NCBI GenBank assembly: GCA_025991245.1
Contig: BQMJ01000060.1
Location: forward strand, 111,903-175,902
Reading direction: 5' to 3'
Length of the DNA stretch: 64,000 nt
Source: Galdieria partita
Taxonomy: Eukaryota; Rhodophyta; Bangiophyceae; Galdieriales; Galdieriaceae
The notes beneath the pieces are model-generated. The model was not told the origin of the DNA. It made no database searches and worked only from the letters and a program-made list of their open reading frames with translations. Each line of letters opens with the position of its first letter. The first letter of the stretch is position 1. Position numbers and translations under genes: made by a program. This document shows positions 45,584 through 58,300 of the stretch, piece by piece.

Positions 45584-47383
45584 TCTGTAAACTCGCAACA
45601 ACCACAACAAATCACCGAATCACACAACGATAATCCAACTGAGGGAATAATTTCAGTGCCGCAAAAGTTCTTGAAGAAAGTTTAAGCTGTTCTGTAAGAG
45701 TAATGTATAGGCTACGTATGAGAGCTTATAGTATAGTCCTACTTTCAATTGACTTTGTTGTTTTCCCTGTGACATAGTTATTTGTTTTCACAGTGGACAA
45801 ATAACGTATTGACTCACTTCCAGAACATTGTGTAAATTCAACAAACAAAACATATTTGGGAAACTTTATCGTCTTGAGTAGATAGTTTGTTTGATTGTTT
45901 TTTTAGTGTGATAATCACTTTGGGTATAAAGTTTCCTTCTAAATTTGTTGTTGGCTTTTTCAGTTCGGAGGACTTTCTTCAGGTTCTACAAGTCGAGTTT
46001 TTACCTCTTTTTGAATTCATTTGAGCAGTCAACGATTCATTTTGAACACTGGTTTCCACTCAACTTTCAGTATCTGCTTTGTACTCTCTAGTATTCAAGC
46101 GCAAATCAACTGTGTTTATTTCGAGAAGAATGTCTTGATAGAAGGTTCCAAACTTGCACTGAGTTTTAGTAATTGATCCAGTAAGACCTGTTATAAGTCG
46201 GCGTTATTTGATTGGGTGTTGTTTGAAAGTAGTTTTATTAGAGAATTGTTATACATAGTCTTGTGAAATAGGGTTAACTCCGCTTTGAAGTGAATATATT
46301 TTGCAGTGATCCAAGCAGATTCTCAGCTATGTCATATGTTCGATGAATAGTTTCAATTTCCATATATCAACTTTTGTCTATTGAGAGACTCTTGTGAAAG
46401 TGAAAAAGACAAACTATAGTTGTATATACTTCAATTTGAACAGTCAATGATACTGTATGTCTTCATGAAGCCTATTATTGGATTACAAATTTAGTTGAGA
46501 TCTAGATTCCAACTGCTAGCAAACCTAATTGTTGCTCTGAGTCGTTCCAAGACAACTGATGAAGTAAAGTCTCTACTCAAAACTTACAGCCCAAGTCTAA
46601 CTGCGAATGCTGGAGTAACCACAACAGAGATACGAAAATGTAAAATGATGACAAGTTAGCTTACGTTGATTATAATGACTGATTGATTTAGTGATAAAAC
46701 TTTCAATGGTTCATTTTTAAATGACTATAGTTGAGTACAATCATTTTGTGCGGATTCATGATCAATCGGTATTCTATGATTCCGTTACAACTTTGCATAA
46801 TCTTCTCTAGGAAGGCCTGTGTATCTCTCTTCTTGAAAAATACGATCGATATTTTCTTGGAGCATTCATTCAATCCAATTACATGCATAGCCTGCAGAAT
46901 ATTTTCCATTCCTTCTTCGAATAAATTATATCTTACCTTCTACATTTTCTCCTTGGAATTTGTTCGTTAATAAAACGAAACTATAAGTTGACAGTTCAAG
47001 AGTGTTCAGCTAGTCCCCTTCGATAGTTACACCACCAGTTGGACTTCATTCAAACAGAGTTGTCAATTGCAAAGATATGAATGATCAAACTCAATATGGT
47101 CTCTGACATTGTATTTGCAAGTAGCATAAAGATAACAATATTCTAAACTATGTTCTCGTGATAAGAAAAGTAAACAGTTAATACTTTTTTATACATACAC
47201 TTTGTGATTGAAAGAATCTGTGAAGAAGAATTACGAGTGATTTAGGTGATTAGATGACTTCTGACGCTGTTCTATGACAATCATCATATACTTTAGAATA
47301 CCACTAGTACATTTCAAACATATTTAATTCACATGTTCCAGAGATAATTATCGAATGAACAATTGAATATAAGAATTCAAACT
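45584..47383. other. Spacer between the two NTPase genes
   Basis: 1.8 kb with only short frames broken by stops. It holds the promoter of the 45.6-kb gene and the 3' end of the 47.4-kb gene, both minus strand. No repeat or RNA gene recognised. Confidence 0.55.
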
Positions 47384-49486
47384 CTATTGCCAACTTAAGA
47401 AACTGTGACGAACTCTTCGAAGTAAGTCGGGTCCAAAATCCCCAAAAAGGGGACGATCAGTAGAAGAGAATGCTCTTTCAAGTCCATTCAATATTTCTTT
47501 GTCAATGAGCATTTCTACATCTCTTTCACAAAGAATAACAAGCTCACAATTGGAAGGAATCGTAAAAGATTCACTTTCAATAGACATTCCACTACTGTAA
47601 CAACGACTTTGATCACCCAACTCACGTAAAACATTGAATGCTAATTTTGTACTAACTACAATAAGCATACAATGACTCTTAACTGGTGCGTTGGATAAAA
47701 CTTGGTCATAAATAGGAACAAGAAATTTTTCTGCTTCCTCAATAATATCTGACCAGCCAATTCGTTCAGAATTCCAACGACCTTTGCAAGCAACTCCCAC
47801 AATAAGAACTTTAGAATCAACGGGAGATTGTAATTTGAATATAATATCAGGACTACGCGAATTGGTGTCTTCTGGAATATAGACTTTGTCAAAATAAAGT
47901 GCTTCGTGAATAATCTTGTTCCATTCATTAGTTTCATAAGTTTTCCGTTTCTTGTTTGATTCACTCGTTGATTCAGAAACACCAACAGATCTCATGTAAC
48001 CAAGAGGTGAAGGTTCCCTGATAGGAAGTTTCATTTCTTTAAATATGGCAGATAACTGAAATAACAACTCCCTAAACTCATTTCGTACTTTGGACGAAAG
48101 CATCAAAATAAGTCGGATGGCAACAATTCCTTCAAATACACGACACTTTGAAGAAAAGAAGCAATCAACTGGCTCTAATTTGAGTGATCCTAAAAGTATC
48201 TTTTCTAATAACGAGCGAGATGATAGGTACTCAAAGTTTCCAGCGAAAACCTTTGGAATCAGCACTTGAAAAGTATCCTGCTCAATAGGATATCGATAGA
48301 GTCCCATTTCATTAACAGCGTCAAATAAATAATATCCCGAGTTTAGTGCATCATATACTTTGAAAGGTATATGAAACAGAGCCATCATCAATAATATGCC
48401 AAATTCAGTCTTTTTGTCCTCGTCTGAAGTTGATATGGGTTGTATAAACGGTTCAGCACAGATTCTTTGGAAACTATCCTCATTCATACATGACAAACAT
48501 TCATCTTTCGACCCAAAAGACTGTCCTCTTGTTTGTACAAAATTCAAAAGCATATTCACTGCACGTGTAAGCAAACCAGGGACTCCATCGGTATACTCCA
48601 ATAGTGCCTCTGCCAATTCATTTACGGAAAAAGAATAACTACATAGAATATCACAAACTCGAGATTGAGTCTGTACTTTGAGGTGACTTTTTTCAAGGAA
48701 TTCAACGATACTGGACGAGTTTAACGGTGATAAAGAAATAAAGTGTAGCAACACTCTTGGTCCAAAAGCTGCAGAATTCTTAATTCTTAAACCCTCGCTT
48801 TTCCCAACAACAATAAAGAATAGATTGTCCTCTAGACAAAGTTCCCAAAGAATACGAAAGAAGTCTTTGTATGGAAAAACTTCACCATCTTGGGTCCTTT
48901 CGAGATCAAATGAGCCGTAACTTTCGTCTAGAGCACCAATTTCATCAAAAGCAACAAGAAGAAACTGCTCAGAAGAAATACCCAAAATCTTCCGCAGCTC
49001 AGGAAGTAAAAATTCTGGATAAAGCGGAATCTGTTTGTAGACGTCTTGAGGCCTCATAAATGACAAACCAACCTGACTACAAGCAGATCGGTATAATAAA
49101 TAGTAAAGAGCCCACTTCAGACGTTTTTCTTTCGGTTCAGTGGGTTCGAGGTCTCTCAAGTCCACGTACAACAGGGTGGAAGTTTTCAACTTATCTAAAA
49201 ACTCTTTCTTGGAAGAGTTGGAAGCAAAAGACGCAATGGAAGTTTCACTAAACCTCCGTATCAACTCCAAATAGTTAACACAAAAAGTAGTCTTGCCGGA
49301 TCCAAACATGTGAGGCGAAAATGGGATCGTCAAACGGTAATAGGAACTGCTTGATGGATCCCAAAGTTGTTTTCTGCTTTCTTGAAGTTCGTAAAGTTCT
49401 TCTGTAACGCGGTACACATCCTCTTCACGATCTACAAAACCGGGCTTGAACGTGTCACGAGGAACCCACTTATCACCGAACATCAT
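47384..49486 (-). CDS. P-loop NTPase + PD-(D/E)XK-like protein, paralogue
   Basis: A single-exon 700-aa protein; ATG codons lie at 49484-49486 and 49481-49483. The N-terminus has FVDREEDVYRVTEELYEL. Walker A is FSPHMFGSGKTTF near residues 56-68, Walker B FLLVAFDEIGALDESYG near 175-191, then FFIVVGKSEGL near 223-233 and LLEYTDGVPGLLTRAVNML near 295-313. The C-terminal domain has RVFEGIVAIRL (Glu near 452), RSPDIIFKL (near 545-553) and IVGVACKGRW (Lys near 568), aligning with the E, PD and xxK residues of the 45.6-kb paralogue; here Ala stands where Glu is usual. It ends FGPDLLRRVRHSFLSWQ and lacks the SAM-like tail. Identity between the two is low, so the duplication is old or the genes evolve fast. 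Confidence 0.7.
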   Translation of the reverse strand: MMFGDKWVPRDTFKPGFVDREEDVYRVTEELYELQESRKQLWDPSSSSYYRLTIPFSPHMFGSGKTTFCVNYLELIRRFSETSIASFASNSSKKEFLDKLKTSTLLYVDLRDLEPTEPKEKRLKWALYYLLYRSACSQVGLSFMRPQDVYKQIPLYPEFLLPELRKILGISSEQFLLVAFDEIGALDESYGSFDLERTQDGEVFPYKDFFRILWELCLEDNLFFIVVGKSEGLRIKNSAAFGPRVLLHFISLSPLNSSSIVEFLEKSHLKVQTQSRVCDILCSYSFSVNELAEALLEYTDGVPGLLTRAVNMLLNFVQTRGQSFGSKDECLSCMNEDSFQRICAEPFIQPISTSDEDKKTEFGILLMMALFHIPFKVYDALNSGYYLFDAVNEMGLYRYPIEQDTFQVLIPKVFAGNFEYLSSRSLLEKILLGSLKLEPVDCFFSSKCRVFEGIVAIRLILMLSSKVRNEFRELLFQLSAIFKEMKLPIREPSPLGYMRSVGVSESTSESNKKRKTYETNEWNKIIHEALYFDKVYIPEDTNSRSPDIIFKLQSPVDSKVLIVGVACKGRWNSERIGWSDIIEEAEKFLVPIYDQVLSNAPVKSHCMLIVVSTKLAFNVLRELGDQSRCYSSGMSIESESFTIPSNCELVILCERDVEMLIDKEILNGLERAFSSTDRPLFGDFGPDLLRRVRHSFLSWQ

Positions 49487-50099
49487 CGCCAAACAAAATC
49501 GGGAACAATGTGATCGGCGGTGTTTGCTGATAAATGATTTACTTACTTGGCTTCAAAGAATTTCTCGATTACGAAAAGATAAAAAAACTCTAAAAATAAA
49601 CTTGCTTTGGTATTGGAAGAGTCATAAACTACCTCGCATATGTTTTATTTTATGAAATACATTTGGTTTTCTCTATTCAATTCTATTTAGCACTATTTTG
49701 CTTAAGCTCTTTGTCAATAAAGCTTTCTAAAAACTTGGCTAACCTTTCGCTAAGAAACTATATGGTTTGTAACTTCCAAGGATAGCCAACGCACGTCCAT
49801 ATTGGCTTCTCGCAATCGTTTCATTGTTGTGGTTGCAGAACTAATGGCTAAGTAGCTTTACTGATACCCTTTGTAAAGTTTCTTTACAGAATTTTTCTTG
49901 TTCGAATTTTGACAAGAAATCTTTTGAAAATTGCATATAGAAGTGTTTGATTCTTTTTGAGTAGTGCTTAAACCGTTTATTCGTTTGGTCTTAGCCTTCA
50001 ATGACTGGGCTTTAACCTTGAGTTTTATGTGGCATTTAAAGGTACATTTTCAGTCCCAATGTATGTAGTTTGCAGCTTCGAACCATTTTGAGAACTGTT
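49487..50099. other. Non-coding, upstream of the last gene
   Basis: 613 bp with no gene seen. It contains the promoter of the 47.4-49.5 kb gene; beyond it no convincing coding sequence occurs up to the telomere. Confidence 0.55.
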
Positions 50100-50650
50100 G
50101 ATCCTTATGTCTTGGTCTGTATGAAGGTATTTAATATCTGTAATATCGTGGAAAACATCCTACGTAACGAGGCTCCAAGTTGTCTTTGAGTTTGAACACT
50201 TGTCCCTTGTCCATGTCTTATAATGTTGTTACGAATCCTCGTTTTTACTTCAGTCATCGAGGTCTTTACCTATATTGGAAATTGATTCTTTGTTGATCGA
50301 ACACCCTGCCGGTTTTTTATTCGTCAGTTTGTGTCTAGTAAAGGTCTGATTTTCCAAATGGAGAGATGAGATCCCTTGATAACTGGGCTGCGAAATTCAA
50401 AAGCTACTTCTGCTCTGCAAAAAAGCACAATTAGACCCAATTTGATCGTAGGAAATGTCTTTGTGCCATTTTTGCTTGTTTCCTCATTGCCCTTACCTGA
50501 AGATAGCACTTGGAGTGCAAAAGACCAAGAGTTCATCTTTGGTCAATTCGAAGCCAGAATTGGGAAGAAGAAACGAATGTCTGGAGAAGCTTTGTCAAGC
50601 AAGAGGATGTTCTACGATTGGAAAGAGGGAGCTTTTTGGAAAGAACTACC
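50100..50650 (+). repeat. Subtelomeric dispersed repeat, copy 1
   Basis: Shares an ordered series of short blocks with 52400-52860 and 54590-55130: a CCAA-GTCTTTGAG-TTTGAAC block, TTGATTCT near 50283, a TTATTCGTCAGTTTGTGTCTA block, GGAGAGATGAGAT, then AACTGGGCTGCG and a CACTTGG-TGCAAAAG-CCAAGA block. Diverged; strand is only relative to the other copies. Confidence 0.6.
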
Positions 50651-51559
50651 ATAGCATTGAACATTCTTTGTTCTACCGATAAGAATAGTGTTAAAGAGGA
50701 ATAGTAACATTGTCAACTCCTTTTAACCTGAGATAGTTGTAAATACTTACTTATGGAAAGATTTATCTCATTGAAATTAGCTAAAACATACAGCAAACTA
50801 AATAGATCGATAAATATCCAAAGTATTTTCAAGACCAAAGCAAAGGAAGAAATATTCTCTACGAGAACAAAACTTGAACACTATGATAAGGTAGACCAGT
50901 GTATGTTGGATCGACAAAGTGCAGAGATCTCGAAAAATGTTGTATTTGAAGCAAGTGTTCTAGTAAAGGATTCAATGAATGAGATGAAATAGAAAAGATT
51001 GTCCAAGTATATATCAAATTTAGAGGTCATACTCATATTGTAAGACTCCTTTGGGAAATAGTTTGAATCCGAATTTCAAACACTATTCATTGAGTTTGGT
51101 AAATCACACATGCTCTATTTTTTTCATTTGGTTTCTTCTATCGATATCCACGATATGGAAAGAATGTATGCAAAAAAAGTGAATGTGGTAAAAGAAAGGC
51201 GAATATGACTGGTTCAAGTAGTTACTGCTCAAAAAGAATTTACTCGAATTATTCGGTTGATTGATAAATTTTATTGGCAAGTTCAAGAATTATAAAGAAA
51301 GTTATGGGTTTTTAGAGCCTTGTACACTCAAGCGACAATCAATCAACCGTTTCCTTTCATTCTACTTCACGTGTCATTGAAGCTCTTCTCGTCTTAAAGC
51401 TTTTGTAGCTTTGGCAGTATGTAAGAGAGTATGGAACAGAAAGAGAATAGATTCATTTTTATTCCTCAAATAGTGAAAAGTTGCAAAAGTAACAACAAAA
51501 AAGGCCAAGAGATTGCACAATAGAGATCATCATACTATACAAGGAGAAGCCACTGAGAA

Positions 51560-51810
51560 AGAATGGAATTCAAACTATAATCCAACCTTATTTCTAAACA
51601 CAGAAGGAAGAAAGACAGTAGTACTACAAAAAAAGAACAATGAATCAACTGCCTTTTAATATATAACAAAATAGCCTATCTGACGAATGAATCTCTGAAT
51701 TCAATCATTCTTAAAAAATAAAATTGAACAAGAAAGTTATAAGAGTACATATTGAGAAGCCGACAAAGTGATTTTGAGTCCTGTTGAGAATAGATAAAAG
51801 AGACTTAAAA
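51560..51810 (+). repeat. Distant copy of the 60-kb subtelomeric repeat
   Basis: Matches 60030-60250 in order: a GTAGTACTA block, TTCATTC/AATCATTCTTAAAA, AATTGAACAA, ATAAGAGTACA versus ATAAGAGTGCACA, GAAAAGCCGACAAAG versus GAGAAGCCGACAAAG, and GAGAATAGATA. The match is diverged but collinear. Confidence 0.65.
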
Positions 51811-52399
51811 TGTTTCAACCAAAATTCAAAATTCATTGTTGGGGAATTCAAGAAGACTAACAGTGTAATAACCATCATAATCTTCGTCATAGTCATTTTA
51901 GTGTCAACGGGAAATAATTATAGTATACTTGGAGCTTACAGAAATGATTCAACTTGAATGAATTTGGCAATCGACAATTTAAAACGTTTTTCTATGTAAA
52001 ATGGATTTGGAACATCCTTATAAAGGAGAATTGGGTTTCGACTCAAATTCGTCTGACAGCATTGCCTAAATGGATACAAATATAGTAGAATTGTAACCTT
52101 AGGCAGATGAGTTTTGAATCACAAGAACATTTCAAGTATAGAATAGAAGCAAGAAAGAAGCTGCGTATTAACTCAATTCATTTTGTTGGAGAGTAGCATT
52201 GTGATGCGTAAACAGATTCAAGATTCAGTGAAAGTAAAATAATTCCGCTTCAATGGAATAATACTGCCTCAAAGCAAAAGGATAAATTTCGACAGTAATG
52301 CCTAAAACGTCAAAGAATAGGTTTCGAGAAACTTTTCAAGACCAAACTTTGCCATCAAGACCTGCTACTATTGGTTGTAAACTTTCAAGATTTGACATT

Positions 52400-52860
52400 T
52401 GAGTTCCATAAAGCTTGAAAAGTATTTGTCTTTAGTCCAAGTTCATGTTGTACGTACCCCAACCTGGATCCTTGTTGAAAATTGTTGCTCTATTTTCTGG
52501 TAAGTTTACAGGCGTTTTTACTATGTAGACTACTGTGGAAAAAGTCGGCATAAAAAGTTCCCAATTGTTTTTTAAGTTTGAACCCCTACCCATATACAGT
52601 CTTGTCGTGTAACTTGGTTTTTCAAGTCCAAGTATACTACAAAGTAAAGTCTTGTGAATTGCTGCTGTAAATCCCCTATTGTTTCACACTCATTAAGGTC
52701 TTTTGTAGCACTCGAAGTACATTCTGAGTTGATTCTTGTCTTCTTCAAACAACCAGTTGTTTTATTTGTCAGTTTATGACCATTTAGAGTCTCTTATCTA
52801 ACTGGGAAGGAGAGAGGAGCGGTTTGCTTGATTGGACGAAGTGATGATGGCAGCTTTCAA
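52400..52860 (+). repeat. Subtelomeric dispersed repeat, copy 2
   Basis: Same block order as copy 3: TTTGAACCCCTACCC, ATACAGTCTTGTCGTGTAAC, TTCTGAGTTGATTCT at 52722, TTATTTGTCAGTTTATG, then GGGAAGGAGAGAGGAG. The start is set loosely; the 3' part present in copies 1 and 3 seems lost. Confidence 0.65.
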
Positions 52861-54589
52861 CCTTCTGTTGACAGACTTGAAGAATTCACCAAAGTTGCGA
52901 TATATGAGCTAGTTGACTGGGAATTAGATAAAGCTTTAGGACTGTTTGAGTGCTTGACCAGTTGATATGTTTCCAAAGTGTGCAACAGATATTTTTCCAA
53001 CTTTGGGTTGTGGCGTTGCGTTTTAAAATATATTTGGAGAATAGCCAACTTTGAAAATTTTCGTGAGAGTATGGTTTAATCGAACTGTTGTAGATGCGCT
53101 GTCTTTTTTGTAAGCGAAACTCTGAGGGAACTAGAATCGAGAGTGAGTCCAGGTACTCGCTTCATAACGTGTTCAAGTATTCTGGGTATAGTTGAAAAGT
53201 TTCAGAGTTGCTTCTTTCTTCCCTTTTTGCTTTTCTCTGTCGGGTTTACTAGTGTAGGCAATTCTTTTTCTTGGAAAGCCACCCTTGACAACTCAGTTAT
53301 GTTTCTCCAACTTTAGAGTGTTCTAGTGTTTGCAGAATTTTCCGTGGTAGATTGTTGACTTTTGTGAAACTTAGACTGTTTGAAACGTTGCTCTGTTCTA
53401 AGAGAATGACTGGCTGAGGGTCTGGGTGGGTGACTGTTATTGTCAAGGGACAAAACAAGGCAAGGTTTTTGCAACGACACTTACTATGTGAGTCGTGACG
53501 CTATGCCATTATGGACAGTTTTCATATATAGCTTTTATACAAAATAGAAAGAGTCAACAACTAATTCTTTGTTTTCGCAATTGAATTATACAAAATAGAA
53601 TATGCGACACTTGGTCTATGTACTCAAGCTGTTTGAGAAACTCGACTGGATTCTTTAGCAACATACTTGTAGGTAACATACAAATTATATACATGTGTCA
53701 CTTCCAATGTGTACTTAAACGTTTTGTTGATAACTGAAATACTCGACCATAGTGTATAAACTCTGATCTGCACAAGTCTAAAAGGTAGTTGATACTTGTA
53801 GCACAGAATTCACGATCTTTCAAGCTGCAAACAGGTCAGATAGACATTTATCAGCACAAGTGTTCACCCTACTTGACGAAATTTCTCTAGGACAACTTGG
53901 TGACTCCACACCCAATCGTTCCAAGTTGTGCGAAACACGCCCTTCTTCTTGAACGTGGCAGATAATACTTTCTTGAAATGATTCCTATCAACTAGAGCTC
54001 AGTGTTCTTCAAAACAACTTGAAACCAGTAAATCTCCAAGATAAGTGACAAAGGTGAGTTTATCTCACTATACATTGGCGGGTTTTACTCTCGGGGGTAT
54101 GCCGACACTCATTCTAGCATAACAGCTCTTCAAATAATGCAACGTTAGAGAATCAATAGCATTCTAGGTAAAGCTTTGAGTGGAGGGTTCCCTTGAAAAG
54201 TGTTTACTAGGTATGTATGAAGCTCTATGGCGTGCGCACTTTTGACGGTACTCGAAGAGCTCTTCAACATCGCTACTCCCAACCTCTCTTTTGTGATTTG
54301 TGGCTTGGTTAGCACAACTGTGGCTGTAGTTGCTTTGTTACCACCTGTTTTGAAGTGGATAAAATTGTTCCTTTTTATGAAACTTTAAATAATTGAATTC
54401 AATAGAGAACTCCTTTGTACGATCAACGGTTGAGGTTTTATTATTTCGCACTTTTTAAAATACCAGCCAAGGCCCGGTTTGTTTTGGTTGTTTCCTGTCA
54501 ACAACTTGGTTTTAGCCTCAAATTCGCTTGCAACTTCATGTCGAATACAGCATAGGTTCTGTTCGAGAATTGTTAATCTTTAATTTCTT

Positions 54590-55130
54590 GACTATTTGAA
54601 GACAGTGACCCTCCGGAGTACTGGGTAACCAGTCGGCACAAAGGCTCCAAATAGTCTTTGAGGGTTGGGCCCTTGCGGCGATACAGTCTTGTTATGTAAC
54701 CTAGTTTTTGAAGTTGAATTGAACTGTTGTTCTGTGAACAATAGATGAGGACTCTCTCTTGTGGAACAATCACCAGGATCATTTGTAACAGTCGGATTAT
54801 ATTCTGAGTTGATTCTCTTCGGTTGTTCGCAAAAAAGATTCGTTTCATTGTCAGTTTTTGTCTACTGAGAATGTATTGTCCAAGTGGAGAGGGGAGATTG
54901 GCTCGTGGCAACTGAACTGCGCAGTTCAACTGTGAGTTCCTGCTTTGAAAAAGGACGTGAACAGAGTTTGTCCACCGACTTTGCATCTTTACGTCGTTGT
55001 TTGCTAGGCTTACTTGACGTGGTCACTTGAAGGATGCAAAAGTGCCCAAGACCACACGACATATGTTCAAACTCAAGACTTGGGAGAAAACGACATTGTT
55101 TTAGAAAAGATACTGTTTGAATAGTATCCT
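54590..55130 (+). repeat. Subtelomeric dispersed repeat, copy 3
   Basis: Contains AATAGTCTTTGAGGGTTGGG, ATACAGTCTTGTTATGTAAC, TTCTGAGTTGATTCT at 54802, CATTGTCAGTTTTTGTCTA, GTGGAGAGGGGAGA, AACTGAACTGCG, and CACTTGAAGGATGCAAAAG. It matches copy 2 in its first part and copy 1 through to the end, tying all three together. A 137-codon reverse frame here (54573-54986) has no homologue known to me and I treat it as chance. Confidence 0.65.
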
Positions 55131-55376
55131 TGTTGGCAGTTCAATAACTCTGTCTTTCTTGTGGGAAAGCGCAATCAGCTATATAAGACACAACTACTAT
55201 CATTTGTAATCAGTAAGGCTGAGAAGCACAAAGTATACAAACTGACAACTCGAGACGAATTCATAAAGTCAGTGTTCAGCGGTCTGCATTTTAAACAGCG
55301 ATTCTTTTGTCAGATTGAATTGTTTCGACTGAGCAACATTCCTATATATGCACAAGACATTCCAGGATCTTCCTAG

Positions 55377-58300
55377 GCTACCAAGCAAAATGGAGCGAGA
55401 AATGAATATTTTATTGTTGATACCCTTTTTTACTTGAACGATCGATCTTCATACTGTTGAAAGCCATTGCTGAAATTTTACTCACGTAGAAATCTAGAGT
55501 CAATGAATAAATATACGCTGAATTTCGTGATTAGTTACGTGTACAAGAAGAACTCTAACCAACAATTGGTTTGTTATAAAGAAAATGACTGAAAGGCAAT
55601 GAATTGCTCTATCAAAACTGTACAAGACCTGTAATTTCCTTCATAGACAAATTTCCTTATCATATATATCCAAGAAAGAAAGTCTTTTAGAAAAACAAAG
55701 AAAGACAAACACCAACTGCAATATACAATGCAACAAACAAGTGATTGTAAATGGAAAATACATTTGATAATAGCTCAGACAACGTATCTTGGCAATTTGG
55801 AAATGTTTTAACCCAATCCAGGAGAGGCGAGAAACTTAACGTTTAGCCACTTTGATTCGCAAAGTTGTAACCAGAGAGACTTTAAAGAATCGACACAAAT
55901 TCCTAAAGCAAGGTAAAGGCTAGAATTGACCATTCAAGTTTTGCCAATCAGTCAATCGGAATTATTCATGGTTGACAGAGCAGGGTCCAATGTAGTATAG
56001 CTAACACCAAACGACCAAAAAAATAAATTCTCATATCGCTTCTTAAGAAAAACATAGTTTATAAAGAACAATTACAAACAGCTGCTTGTGAGACCAGAGT
56101 TTAAAAGAAAAGTTTCAAGCAACCCAGTATCAATCAAAACAATAAATAGAGATGCAAGACAAGTGACATGAGAAGCTTTCATTGTGTTGAAAACATGTAA
56201 CACAGAAACTTATTGAAGACAACATGTACTTGTGAGAGTTTCCCATAGAAAATTCATTTTGAAAGGAGAAAAGGAAAACCAAAAATTTCTTGTAACAACA
56301 ATGTCAGTTCAAAAGCAGACTACTCTGCCAAAACAAGGACAAACACAATCAAATTACTAAATTACAGGAAGTCTAGGAGAAGAAAAAGTTTACGAATTTT
56401 TATTTAACCCAGTGGCGAATTAAAACAACTAGGAAAATATACAAAAACGGACCATACTAAAAAGTTCGGAATAAAACACATTAAAACTATAAATTTGTCT
56501 ATGATACACAATGCTGAAATCATTTCCAATTACACTGTGATGTGAAAGAGAAAAAAATTAACAGAACAACACCTGATATAGTACTTGGAGAAAACTACAT
56601 ATTCAAAAACTATTTACACTCAATAAGAAGAAATGCAATTTTACAATGAAACCTCTGCTCTTTACAAGCAGCTAAATTAGAAAGTAATGTCTATGGAAAC
56701 AATTGTATCAGTTAACAGATAGAAGCATGGTAGTTTGTTATGCAATTGAAAACCTTGCTATATTGTAGATTTTACTAGGCTGAATTAGGATCCACGCTGG
56801 GTCGTTGGGAAATCCAGTAAGAAGTTATTTGAATTCGCATGAGGGTTCATTGATTCATTTCCCCTCACTGTCCTCTATTGCCTTTTGGCTGTCATGGGCT
56901 GTGCTTTGTTCTACGTAGCCAATTGTCGACAAAATTGAAAAATTTTTTGGAAATTTTTTTAAAGCCAGACATTTGTGTAAAAATTCAGTAGGAGATAGTT
57001 TGTTTTCAGAAAAATGTGTTATTCTCATTCATGACTAATATTTTACGATTTGCCCAGATTAGGCTCCAACTGCCTCAAAACGACTAGAGTGCCATTTACT
57101 TGTAAATATAACAGCAACTATTAGTAGAAATCAACAGCAATGATGCAATAAAAGAAAAAAAATAGAACTTAGCAAACTCTTCTTTCATAGTCCATTTTCC
57201 TCTGACAAAGTTAAGGAAAGACAGACGATTGGTTCAAAATCTTCGATAGTGCACCTTCCCATACTTTATATAGTATGAAATTCTTGAGCGAGGTTGCAGG
57301 TACACCAGAATAGTACAAGTTGAGCTTCTCCTGCAACGTCGAAAATATTACAGTATTCCAAGTTGTGTCAATAACACAGGCGTCTAGTCTCAATCTTGCT
57401 CTCGCTCCCTATTAAAACATAGAAATGAATATGTACCTCTCTAGAAGGCAATCTTTTGATTTCTATTTGCCAAGTATCTATTTCAATGCTAGGCAAGTAT
57501 GAAAGGCAAAACCTATGGAAGTTTTTTATGGAAGAAATGGAAGAAAAAGGATTTCGAATAGAGGATATCACAAACAAAGAGTTTCAAATAGAAAATTTAA
57601 GAGAAAAGAGCTAGGGAAAAAGCCATAATTTCATGAAATGCATACTAAAACAAAAACTAAAAGGGTATTTAAAGTTAATAAAACAAAGAAGAACAAGTTT
57701 TACGTAGAGAAAAAGAATAAAAGTACAGCAAGACCAATGACGAAAAATGCTACGCAGTGGTACATTCTTCGAATAGCCACCGCTCAAAGTATAGACTAGC
57801 TAGACATAAAGCAAATACAAAGAGGAAGGATAGTAGACATGATGGAATATCTACGTCTTCGTTGTTTACTATTTCTTTCAGTTGAAGTCATTTTTATGGC
57901 ATATCTATGGTATGCCTTAATTTTTTTTTATATGTATACAACCACCACCAAAGTAGAAGTATAGTATAAGAAGATACCCACAGAATAAAATAAGCAGTAA
58001 ACATGTAACGTAAGAAAGTAAAACACTGATTAGTCAAATTGCTAAATGATAAACGCGACATCATAAGAAAGCATAAGACGAGACAAAGTTGTACTTTTCA
58101 TACCACTATTAGTGAATTGAGAAAGACTCTGATACGGTAGATCCATAGTAATACTGATGCAGAAAATTGAGCCGATTTAGTTTAGCAACATTTCGAATAA
58201 ATAATGAATTATTTTAGCTCCAAAGAATGAAAACGTTTCCCCAAAGCAAGTGTTGGAGAAAATTCATGATCCATCAATGGCAGTACAATTGTAGAGGTTT

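Noticed and set aside
54573-54986. 137-codon minus-strand frame in repeat copy 3
   Set aside because: The other repeat copies do not keep this frame open, and the peptide has no family motif.
55161-55376. 71-codon plus-strand frame at the end of repeat copy 3
   Set aside because: It starts at GTG without an ATG and has no homologous frame in copy 1.
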